A DNA stretch of 64,000 nucleotides from positions 496,001 through 560,000 of the forward strand of contig NZ_CAJNBJ010000016.1 of NCBI RefSeq assembly GCF_905220995.1. The letters run 5' to 3'. Shown here piece by piece: positions 7,797 through 15,070 of this stretch. The notes below the pieces were generated by a model, which saw nothing but the letters and a program-made list of their open reading frames with translations, was not told the DNA's origin and searched no databases. Origin of the DNA: Nitrospira defluvii. GTDB lineage: Bacteria > Nitrospirota > Nitrospiria > Nitrospirales > Nitrospiraceae. How positions within the stretch are numbered: position 1 is the stretch's first letter; every line of letters begins with the position of its first letter. The position numbers were made by a program, and so were the translations under genes.

Positions 7797-9239
7797 ATGA
7801 ATCAGCATCCCCTATTTCTCACGCACGCCCTCACCCTCGTCGCGAGTGGACTGCTCGCCTCCCTGCTTTCTATCCCGGATGAGGCGGACGCCGCGGCGAA
7901 GTCCGCGCGGAAACCTGCGCAGGCTCCTGCTTGTGAAAGCCCCTTCACACACCAGCGCCCGGCCGCCAAGCAATTGGACAAGGTCCTGCAGTCGCATGCG
8001 CGCTGGCTTGAAGACCGTGACTCCGCCGACGCCAGCCGCGCCAACCTCTGCCGCACAGACTTGCACCAACTTCGATTGGTGGGAGCGAATCTCGAACGCA
8101 TCAACCTGGAAGGAGCGAATCTCAAAGGCGCGAATCTACGGACCGCCAGTCTGGTGCAAGCCCACCTGAAGGGTGCCGACCTGTCCCAGGCGATGCTGGA
8201 CGATGCCAACCTGGAGGGGGCGGACCTGCGCAAAGGATTGCTGGTCAAGGCCCATCTGAACCGTGTGGCCGCCGATGAAGCGGCGTTCTACGGCGCGAAT
8301 CTCCAGGGAGCACTGCTCAAGGAAGCGCTCTTGGAACGCGCTCACTTTGAAGACGCGGATTTGCAGCTGGCGGATCTGAGCGGCGCCACGTTACTGGACG
8401 GGTATTTTTATGGAGCGAATCTGTCGAAGGCCAACTTGACCGACGCCGACATGGCCGGCACGGATCTGCGACGCACCAATCTCCGGCAGGCCAACGCGCG
8501 CCGCGCCAATCTGCAGGGGGCGCTACTGGACAGCGCCGTCTTTGATGGCGCCTCGCTGGTGGAAGCCGACCTCGACAGCGCCTATCTTGACGATGCATCG
8601 CTGGTCAAGGTGGATCTTCACGAGGCGAGCCTCCGCGGCGCCGATTTCCGTTATGCCCGGCTCGACGGCGCCAACCTGCAGCGGACAAATCTCGAAAATG
8701 CCAACTTCGAAGGAGCTCGCCTCCTCAATGCCCGGCTCGACTCCGCCTTACTGACCATGACCGTCCTGTATAAGGCCAACCTGAACTCCGCCAACCTCCA
8801 CGGGGCACGGCTTCACCATGCTGTCCTGATTGATGCCCGTCTGACGCGCGCCGATCTCCGGAAAGCAGACCTGACGGAAATCTATGCCCCGAAAGCCCAT
8901 CTGCAACAAGCCCGGCTCAGCGAAGCGAACCTGGAACTGGCGAACCTCGTCGCCGCTGACTTGAGCCAGGCCGATCTCAGTCACGCCGTCGTGGTGCAGG
9001 CCAACCTGCAGGAAGCCAATCTCCGCAACGCCAACTTGAGTGCTGCCGACCTGACAGGAGCGCAACTCAACAACGCCGACCTGCAACAGACGAACTTGCG
9101 CGGGGCCAACCTCAGTGGCGCACTAGGCCTGGTGCAGGCGCAGCTGGACCAGGCCTGCCTGGACGAGGCAACCCGAATTCCTGCCGACCTGCAACGGCCA
9201 CAGGCCTGCCAGATCCAACGCCAGCGGCGAAAATCGTAA
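7797..9239 (+). CDS. Exported pentapeptide-repeat protein
   Basis: 480 residues. An N-terminal signal peptide (hydrophobic ALTLVASGLLASLLS) is followed by a short linker. From about residue 80 to 460 it is almost continuous A(D/N)LXX pentapeptides such as ANLKG, ADLSQ, ANLRN. This predicts a long right-handed quadrilateral beta-helix. Most pentapeptide proteins are cytoplasmic; export of one this long is less usual. ATG 7797 is chosen over TTG 7794 because the ribosome site GAAGGAGGC lies 7-8 bp before it. No enzymatic residues are evident; a structural or DNA-mimic role cannot be told from sequence. Confidence 0.88.
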   Translation: MNQHPLFLTHALTLVASGLLASLLSIPDEADAAAKSARKPAQAPACESPFTHQRPAAKQLDKVLQSHARWLEDRDSADASRANLCRTDLHQLRLVGANLERINLEGANLKGANLRTASLVQAHLKGADLSQAMLDDANLEGADLRKGLLVKAHLNRVAADEAAFYGANLQGALLKEALLERAHFEDADLQLADLSGATLLDGYFYGANLSKANLTDADMAGTDLRRTNLRQANARRANLQGALLDSAVFDGASLVEADLDSAYLDDASLVKVDLHEASLRGADFRYARLDGANLQRTNLENANFEGARLLNARLDSALLTMTVLYKANLNSANLHGARLHHAVLIDARLTRADLRKADLTEIYAPKAHLQQARLSEANLELANLVAADLSQADLSHAVVVQANLQEANLRNANLSAADLTGAQLNNADLQQTNLRGANLSGALGLVQAQLDQACLDEATRIPADLQRPQACQIQRQRRKS

Positions 9240-9267
9240 CGAGAAGGCCTTCCTTTCGCGATCATGT

Positions 9268-9310
9268 GGCTGGGCCTGCGCGTGCCTGACACAAGCGCAG
9301 AGGCCCAGCC
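9268..9310 (+). terminator. Stable hairpin after the pentapeptide gene
   Basis: GGCTGGGCCTGCGC pairs with GCGCAGAGGCCCAGCC, interrupted by a two-base bulge, with a 13-base loop. It begins 29 bp after the stop codon. There is no T tract, so it may work with Rho or only protect the 3' end. Confidence 0.4.
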
Positions 9311-9468
9311 CCCTGTCCTCGGTTGCCCCTGCGTCCCGCTACGGTCCCTGTGACGCTCACTGTTCCACATCCCCTGATTGTGCGACGGCCCCCTTCCGCG
9401 TACCTCGACCAGTGCATGTCCTTGCCGTTCAGCTGACGTCTCGTTGCACATCACCCGTTCTCCTCTTA

Positions 9469-9657
9469 GCCCGTATTATTCATGACGGTTCGTCGCGACA
9501 TCGCAGAGTCATGTTGCGAGACCGGCGCGCGGAGCCGGGAGGATCCGACGCGTACTCGTGCAGTACGTTGAGGATCCGAGGGGCGAGCCCGCCGGCCGAA
9601 GGCCCGTCGCAGCCATGAATCGGTGATTGCAGCAGAAACGTCATGAATAATGCGGGT
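9469..9657. mobile_element. MITE-like element with 21-bp terminal inverted repeats and TA flanks
   Basis: The left end (9467-9487) and right end (9639-9659), including the TA at each side, are inverted copies that match at 19 of 21 bases; the shared core is ATTATTCATGACG. A TA dinucleotide flanks both sides, as expected for a TA target duplication (IS630/Tc1-mariner type). The interior has no open frame for a transposase. It holds a central symmetrical part with GGATCC at 9541-9546 and 9572-9577 around GTACT/AGTAC. So it is probably a non-autonomous element or a structured genomic repeat. Confidence 0.65.
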
Positions 9658-9762
9658 TAGGGTTACGAACCTTCTGAACTAGGTACATCTCCAGGGTCTT
9701 GAGAAGAGGGAAGGAGCGCAAAGATGGGACAGGCACACCCATAGACACGAAGGGAGGACATG

Positions 9763-10182
9763 ATGAGCAGGACATGGACAGGTTGTCTGTCGGCCTTGCT
9801 GGCCATTTGCCTGGTCTGGCCGACCGCCTCTCACGCGGAGGCTCCACTCCCCAGTGAACCGGGGGATGATTTGCTGATCAACCAAACCTACGACGCTGTC
9901 GTTGGGTTGCTGTTTCGCGACTATTCGCTACAAGGGAACGGCCACGTGGACTATCGCACGGCTCGGCACATTCTCAGCATCTCCTACGACGATCCAACCT
10001 CGGAAGAACCGGATGTGGCCGAGTTTCCGTTGTTCTACTGGTACGACGCCGACCAGAATGGACAGTGGGCGATGTGGGTCGACCGCGAAGAGACAGGACG
10101 GCAGATCGACGCTGTTCGTTACGACTGGAAACAGGGAGAGGATCTGCTCACGCTCTACCAGAATCTGAGGAATCCCTCATGA
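9763..10182 (+). CDS. Secreted protein of unknown function
   Basis: 139 residues. A clear signal peptide (CLSALLAICLVWPTASHA) is cleaved near residue 26. The mature part is acidic with many aromatic residues, e.g. FPLFYWYDADQNGQWAMW and YDWKQGEDLL. The DADQNGQ segment resembles a calcium loop but lacks the surrounding EF-hand helices. I do not recognise the family. ATG 9763 is preferred over 9760 because GGGAGG then has normal spacing. It stands alone upstream of the MFS gene. Confidence 0.7.
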   Translation: MSRTWTGCLSALLAICLVWPTASHAEAPLPSEPGDDLLINQTYDAVVGLLFRDYSLQGNGHVDYRTARHILSISYDDPTSEEPDVAEFPLFYWYDADQNGQWAMWVDREETGRQIDAVRYDWKQGEDLLTLYQNLRNPS

Positions 10183-10266
10183 CAGCCCTACATTGCATTC
10201 CCTATAATCCCCTCCGGGGCAACGGAAGCGAACCGGTCCGACCATCGCATCGATTCCTCGATTCCT

Positions 10267-11469
10267 ATGCACATGCGTCCCGCCCATTCACTTCGCCGAA
10301 TGCCCTCCGCCATCTGGATCTTGGGCTTCGTCAGCCTTCTGATGGACGTCTCCTCGGAGATGATTCACAGCCTGCTGCCGCTGTTCATGGTCACGACGCT
10401 CGGCACGGGGACGATTGCGGTGGGAATCGTGGAAGGGTTGGCCGAATCGCTGGCCCTTATAGTCAAAATCTTTTCGGGCACGTTGAGCGACTATCTCGGC
10501 AAACGCAAGGGGCTGGCCCTCGGCGGGTATGCCATCGGAGCGCTCACCAAACCGCTTTTCGCCTGGGCACCGGACATCGGCACGCTCCTGACCGCTCGTT
10601 TGCTAGATCGACTAGGAAAAGGCATACGCGGTGCGCCGCGCGATGCACTGGTGGCGGACATCGCCCCGCCGCAGCTTCGAGGAGCGGCATTCGGCCTCCG
10701 GCAATCTCTCGACACGGTCGGTGCTTTTCTGGGTCCCTTGCTCGCCACGGGACTCATGCTGCTGTGGGCCGACAATTTTCGCGCAGTCTTCTGGGTAGCC
10801 GTCATACCAGGCCTGATGGCGGTCGCACTGCTGTTTTTCGGCATACGAGAGCCATCCTCGTCACCATCATCCCGACGAGCCAATCCCATCAATCGTGAAA
10901 ATTTGTCTCGCCTCAGTCCGGCCTTCTGGTGGGTGGTGGGAATCGGCTCCGTCTTTACCCTGGCGCGCTTTAGTGAAGCGTTTCTGGTATTGCGCGCTCA
11001 ACAGGGCGGCATTCCCCTCGCCCTGATTCCCCTGGTGATGGTGGCCATGAACGTTGTCTACAGTGCCTCCGCTTACCCGTTCGGCAAACTCTCAGACCGG
11101 GTGGGCCATGGACCGTTGCTCGTATACGGCCTCGCGGTGCTGCTCGGCGCCGACCTCGTGCTGGCCGCCGGCGATCACTGGAGCGTAGTCCTGGGCGGCG
11201 TGGCGCTGTGGGGGATTCACATGGGGATGACGCAAGGTCTACTCGCCACCATGGTGGCAGACAGGGCACCATCGGATCTGCGCGGAACCGCGTACGGCTG
11301 TTTCAACCTGGCTTGCGGACTGGCCATGCTAACGGCCAGCACACTGGCGGGATACCTCTGGGACCGTCTTGGTGCGGCGTTTACGTTTTATGCAGGCGCC
11401 TGCTTCTGCCTGCTCGCCATCGTCGGCACCCTGTGTGCTCCGACGTTGCCGGATCGACGGCTGCGCTAA
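10267..11469 (+). CDS. Major facilitator superfamily transporter
   Basis: 400 residues with about 12 hydrophobic segments. The MFS A-like motif between segments 2 and 3 reads GTLSDYLGKRKG, and again in the second half GKLSDRVGHGPLL. The RLLDRLGKGIRGAPRDAL segment is typical of the fosmidomycin-resistance/YfkF-like branch of bacterial MFS proteins. Substrate unknown. No convincing ribosome site precedes ATG 10267; a start at 10300 (MPSAIW) is possible. Its 3' end overlaps the convergent L,D-transpeptidase gene by four bases. Confidence 0.88.
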   Translation: MHMRPAHSLRRMPSAIWILGFVSLLMDVSSEMIHSLLPLFMVTTLGTGTIAVGIVEGLAESLALIVKIFSGTLSDYLGKRKGLALGGYAIGALTKPLFAWAPDIGTLLTARLLDRLGKGIRGAPRDALVADIAPPQLRGAAFGLRQSLDTVGAFLGPLLATGLMLLWADNFRAVFWVAVIPGLMAVALLFFGIREPSSSPSSRRANPINRENLSRLSPAFWWVVGIGSVFTLARFSEAFLVLRAQQGGIPLALIPLVMVAMNVVYSASAYPFGKLSDRVGHGPLLVYGLAVLLGADLVLAAGDHWSVVLGGVALWGIHMGMTQGLLATMVADRAPSDLRGTAYGCFNLACGLAMLTASTLAGYLWDRLGAAFTFYAGACFCLLAIVGTLCAPTLPDRRLR

Positions 11470-12323
11470 GGAATGGATCGACTCCCTTGTCCGCCATCCG
11501 AAAGACTGCCGAGAATGACGACGCGCGGGCCCTCCAAGATGGGAAGGAGCGTTCCTGAGTCTGTTCGATCTCCGATCACCCAATCATACAAACGCTTGGC
11601 ATCGTCCAATACCGGATCGGCCGGCTCTCCGTAATACCGGCGCTGCATCCGCTCATCGGCCAACCCGATGCACCCGTGAGAGGCCGGATATCCAGGCAAA
11701 TCGCGACCGTGAATCCAATAACTCACGCCCTGCGCGTTCACGTAGAACTGTAATGCATACTGCATGGGGTACGGTATGTTCGTCGCCTCGATGGCATAGA
11801 GGCAGGATCGATGAGTACGGTGAGCTGCGGTAATCCGGTAGTCTCCGACAGGAGTTTCATTGTCCGGCTCTCCCGACGCGATCGGCAAGGAGAATCGCAA
11901 CGTGCCCCGTTCGTAGGCACCCAGGAACTGCTCACGGAGATCGACGACGATGAGCTGCGGCTCTTGCTCTCCGACAGGATAGCGGGGCGGCATGGGGGTG
12001 AACTCTGCCACGTCCTCGATCCGGGTCGGAATTTTGATCTCCCTCCCCGGCTGCGCATGCCGACGATCGATCCGGTTGAATCGCGCCACGTCGATCCACC
12101 GCCGACCGAATAACCTCTCGAGCGTCTCTCCCCGCTGAAGCCGTCGGCATTGCCAGGCAATACGCTCATCGCTCGGGTGATGGACGGCACAGGGAGAACG
12201 GGCTTCGATGACCCGCCTTGGCACAAGCTCTTCCCCCCGCAAGATGCCGGACGCGAACAGGATGAGGATGAGCACGACCCACTGCACTAAACGCGCGTAA
12301 CAGGTCCCAGTATGTCCAGACAT
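11466..12323 (-). CDS. L,D-transpeptidase (YkuD) with LysM-like domain
   Basis: 285 residues. An N-terminal hydrophobic segment (VVLILILFASGIL) acts as signal or anchor. A LysM-like region (about 55-100: LQRGETLERLFG, WIDVARFN) is followed by a YkuD catalytic domain. The active-site block HGRDLPGYPASHGCIGL contains the nucleophile Cys218. It would make 3-3 peptidoglycan cross-links or attach proteins to peptidoglycan in the periplasm. It is the last of four minus-strand genes (13,844 to 11,466) and follows a CBS protein by 4 bp. Confidence 0.9.
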   Translation of the reverse strand: MSGHTGTCYARLVQWVVLILILFASGILRGEELVPRRVIEARSPCAVHHPSDERIAWQCRRLQRGETLERLFGRRWIDVARFNRIDRRHAQPGREIKIPTRIEDVAEFTPMPPRYPVGEQEPQLIVVDLREQFLGAYERGTLRFSLPIASGEPDNETPVGDYRITAAHRTHRSCLYAIEATNIPYPMQYALQFYVNAQGVSYWIHGRDLPGYPASHGCIGLADERMQRRYYGEPADPVLDDAKRLYDWVIGDRTDSGTLLPILEGPRVVILGSLSDGGQGSRSIP

Positions 12324-12325
12324 AC
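12310..12325. repeat. Small inverted repeat over the L,D-transpeptidase start codon
   Basis: GTATGTC-CA-GACATAC is a perfect 7-bp inverted repeat with a 2-bp centre that spans the start codon of the L,D-transpeptidase gene. It could be an operator or a translational hairpin, but a chance match is possible. Confidence 0.3.
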
Positions 12326-12327
12326 AA

Positions 12328-12762
12328 CTACGACCAGTATTCCGAAGCCTTCATGTACCCGTGCAAGAGGTCCCGTCTTGCCACCAGACCGACGAGTTTC
12401 TTCTCCCGCACCACCGGCAGGCGGGTCACATACCGATCCTGAAACAGGTTGGCGACCTCGTCGAGCAGCATCTCCTCCCGCGCCGTGAGCGGTGCCGTCG
12501 TCATGATTTCCGACGCGAACACCTTGCGCAAATCCCGCCCGTCGATCATAGCTTGCAGCAGATCGTACTCGGTCACGAGCCCGAGGAGCGTGCCGTCGTC
12601 GCCGACCACAGGCAATCCGCCGAAATTCTGTTTGGTCATGAGGCGGCCGATGGTCAGCGCATCGGTTCTCGGTGTGCAGGTAAACACCGCATCCTGCATC
12701 AGTTGCCCCACCGTCAGCGTTTTTGGGTCACAGGCCTGAGTCAACAAATCTATTCGGCGCAT
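12328..12762 (-). CDS. CBS-domain pair protein
   Basis: 144 residues made of two CBS motifs (about 10-70 and 80-140). Recognisable blocks are GGLPVVGDDGTLLGLVTEYDL and VTRLPVVREKKLVGLVARRDLL. Such Bateman modules bind adenine nucleotides and act as energy sensors; stand-alone pairs have no fixed partner. It lies 43 bp downstream of a second CBS protein and just before the L,D-transpeptidase, on the same strand. Confidence 0.9.
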   Translation of the reverse strand: MRRIDLLTQACDPKTLTVGQLMQDAVFTCTPRTDALTIGRLMTKQNFGGLPVVGDDGTLLGLVTEYDLLQAMIDGRDLRKVFASEIMTTAPLTAREEMLLDEVANLFQDRYVTRLPVVREKKLVGLVARRDLLHGYMKASEYWS

Positions 12763-12805
12763 ACATCATCCCCTCTCGCATCGGGCAGCCGTTCAAACAG
12801 CGGGC

Positions 12806-13270
12806 TTAGCGACGCCGCTTCACGGCAGAACGGAGTGCTACCCGCAGCACATCGCGACGCGTGACGACGCCCAGGAATCGGTTCGCCTCATTCACCACCG
12901 GAGCTGAGAGCAGGTCACTCTCCGTCAGCACATGCACGAGCGTCGGCAGCGTGGTCTCCGGCCTCACCGAATAGGGGTTGGCGCTCATCAGCTCATCCGC
13001 CTGCTGCGCCTTCCACGCGCGACCTGCATCGAGGGCAGACAACAGATCATGCTCGCTGACGATCCCGACGAGTCTCCTGGCCTTATCCACCACCGGAACC
13101 GCGCAGCCCTCCTTCACCAGCAACGCCGCCACCTTGTCGCCCTTCATCTCGACTCGCGCGGGCTTCGCGCGCGTATTCACGATGTCCTTCACCGTCATCT
13201 GCTCAAACCCTGTGCCGGGGCCCCTCTGGCCAGTCGCTCGTTTCGCCGGAACCTTCCCTGTCCTCGCCAT
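12806..13270 (-). CDS. CBS-domain pair protein
   Basis: 154 residues. After a basic N-terminal 25 residues come two CBS motifs: VPVVDKARRLVGIVSEHDLL and SAPVVNEANRFLGVVTRRDVL. The protein is related to but clearly different from the next CBS gene downstream. The C-terminus is basic (SAVKRRR). A cytoplasmic nucleotide-sensing role is the family inference. It sits in a minus-strand run with the secreted protein at 13,302 and the L,D-transpeptidase. Confidence 0.9.
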   Translation of the reverse strand: MARTGKVPAKRATGQRGPGTGFEQMTVKDIVNTRAKPARVEMKGDKVAALLVKEGCAVPVVDKARRLVGIVSEHDLLSALDAGRAWKAQQADELMSANPYSVRPETTLPTLVHVLTESDLLSAPVVNEANRFLGVVTRRDVLRVALRSAVKRRR

Positions 13271-13301
13271 GCATCCTCCTCGGCCGTCTTCTTCGTTCCT
13301 A

Positions 13302-13844
13302 CTACGACTCCGGTCCTACGTCAGCAGGCAGCGGGGGACTGCGATCCTCCGCCCAACGCACATGCTGCGTGGTGATATGCCCGTGCCGGACCTTCACGTT
13401 CTTCACGGTTTGCGTCACGCCTCCGAGCGTCGCCGCCACCTCATACACTCCGTCAGGCAGGTCAATGAACAACCAGGGTCCCGTGATCTGCTCCCGGGGA
13501 ATGGTCAACAGCGCCGCACCCTTGGCATGACGCAGGGTCACTCCTACACCGGTCACGAAGGGTTTCCCTCCCGCGGTGAAGACCAACTTCAACCCGAACG
13601 GCGGATAGGCGGCCGCGCGCTCAACCTGGCCGATGCCGGCGCTGAAGTAGCGAATCTTTCCGCTCTGAAACAGTGGAATGATCTCCTTTTGCGATCCGGT
13701 ATCGGCGGAAAACTCCAGCTCGATCCCATCTCCAGTCGGCAGCACCCGTGCCACCACCGTCTCTGCATCGGCACTCGACCCGAATAGTGACAAGACCACC
13801 CCGAGGATCCCGCCCATCAACACGACGCGATCACGTCCTCTCAT
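13302..13844 (-). CDS. Exported protein of unknown function
   Basis: 180 residues with a signal peptide (VVLMGGILGVVLSLFGSSADA, cleaved about residue 28). The mature part is rich in beta-type sequence and ends in a Gly/Val pattern, DLPDGVYEVAATLGG, that resembles carboxypeptidase-regulatory or PEGA-like folds. ATG 13844 is chosen because AGGAGGGTGTTCAC precedes it; an upstream ATG at 13871 would bury the signal peptide. It is the first gene of a four-gene minus-strand group, divergent from the universal stress protein gene. Confidence 0.75.
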   Translation of the reverse strand: MRGRDRVVLMGGILGVVLSLFGSSADAETVVARVLPTGDGIELEFSADTGSQKEIIPLFQSGKIRYFSAGIGQVERAAAYPPFGLKLVFTAGGKPFVTGVGVTLRHAKGAALLTIPREQITGPWLFIDLPDGVYEVAATLGGVTQTVKNVKVRHGHITTQHVRWAEDRSPPLPADVGPES

Positions 13845-14164
13845 GTGAACACCCTCCTGCCGTCCCTCCACGCAATGGTGATGCCTAAGTACCGCCGGAT
13901 GCCGCCGCTCACGGTGGCGCGGAATCCGCCTTCCCTACCTCTCACTCTCGCGGCCGATCAGAGGCCACTGAGGCCAATTACCCCAACAAGACACCCAAGA
14001 CTGCTGCAAAACGCCGCAATGCCGTGGCCCCGCACCCTGGCCGCCGGCGCGAAGGGTTCGGCACTACCTGAAAATAGGAGGCCGGAACCCACGCCGCTCC
14101 AGGCACATCCGATGCAGACCCTATTCCAGGATAGACCAAGACCGATCGCAGGGGAGAACGACAC
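13845..14164. other. Divergent intergenic region
   Basis: 320 bp between the exported-protein gene (minus) and the universal stress protein gene (plus), so it should hold promoters for both. I see no convincing sigma-54 or -35/-10 box and no gene. The right end contains the GGGGAGAACGACAC ribosome site of the stress protein. Confidence 0.6.
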
Positions 14165-15070
14165 ATGAAGATGCTGATTGCCGTGGACGGGTCAGAATTC
14201 GCCGAATGGAGCGTACAGATGTTGGAGGCCATCGCCGGCCGACCACCAGACAGCGTCACGCTGCTGCACGTGGTGGACAGTGCTTCGCTCAAATCCTCCG
14301 CCCGCAAACATGCGACCTTGTCCAAGCAGGCCATCGCCGCCATGACGAAGGCGGGCGATCTGATTCTGCGGCGCTTCGAAGGGTTGGCAAAGCTCGCGCT
14401 GAAGCAGGCAACGACCAAGCCCCGCACCAACATCGAGACGGTCCTCGCGCACGGCCGCGTGGCGGACACCATTACGAAGGTGGCCAAACAGAAGAAAGCC
14501 GACTTGCTCGTCGTTGGCTCTCGCGGCCTCAGTGATGCGGAACACTATCTGCTCGGCAGTGTGTCACGCAAAGTCAGCGCGTTGGCTCCCTGCCCGGTAC
14601 TCGTCGTCAAGCGTCCGCTGACGGCCCTTGCCCACGTCCTGTTCGCGGCCGATACGTCCAAACATTCCCAAGGGGCCTGCAGTTTTCTGTGCAAACGGTT
14701 CCTCCCGGACTCGGCTCATGTCACGGTGCTCTCCGTCGTCGAGCCCGCCGTCACGGAACTCGCGACCAAGTACCTCTCACGAGAGCAGGTCGAACAGATT
14801 TCCGCGCCGAAACGTCTGGCGGCAGAGCAGATGGTGGAGAAGCTCCGGGCCCGTTTCCTTGCCGACAACTATGCGGTGACCACCAAGGTGCAGCTCGACC
14901 ATGTGACCGACGCGCTCCTCCGGCAGGCCGCCCCACGCGACATCGATCTCCTGGTGGCCGGCTCGCGCGGCCTGACCGGGTCCGAGCGGCTGCAGTTGGG
15001 AAGTGTCTCGGAGACCTTGCTGAAGTACGCGTCCTGCTCGGTGCTCATTGTGCGAGGATGGCGTGCCTGA
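14165..15070 (+). CDS. Universal stress protein, tandem UspA domains
   Basis: 301 residues with two Usp domains (about 1-145 and 155-300). The first starts MLIAVDGSEFAEW. Both carry the ATP-binding G-X2-G-X9-G-S loop: GSRGLSDAEHYLLGS and GSRGLTGSERLQLGS. The protein is therefore probably of the ATP-binding type and acts in the cytoplasm under energy or redox stress. Its stop codon overlaps the start of the P-type ATPase gene by a few bases, which suggests coupled translation and joint control. Confidence 0.92.
   Translation: MKMLIAVDGSEFAEWSVQMLEAIAGRPPDSVTLLHVVDSASLKSSARKHATLSKQAIAAMTKAGDLILRRFEGLAKLALKQATTKPRTNIETVLAHGRVADTITKVAKQKKADLLVVGSRGLSDAEHYLLGSVSRKVSALAPCPVLVVKRPLTALAHVLFAADTSKHSQGACSFLCKRFLPDSAHVTVLSVVEPAVTELATKYLSREQVEQISAPKRLAAEQMVEKLRARFLADNYAVTTKVQLDHVTDALLRQAAPRDIDLLVAGSRGLTGSERLQLGSVSETLLKYASCSVLIVRGWRA

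Larger units (their letters stand above)
9240..9762. other. Non-coding region between pentapeptide and secreted-protein genes
   Basis: 523 bp without a credible gene. It contains the hairpin at 9268-9310 and the MITE-like element at 9469-9657. The last stretch before 9763 ends in a strong GGGAGGACATG ribosome site for the next gene. Confidence 0.7.
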
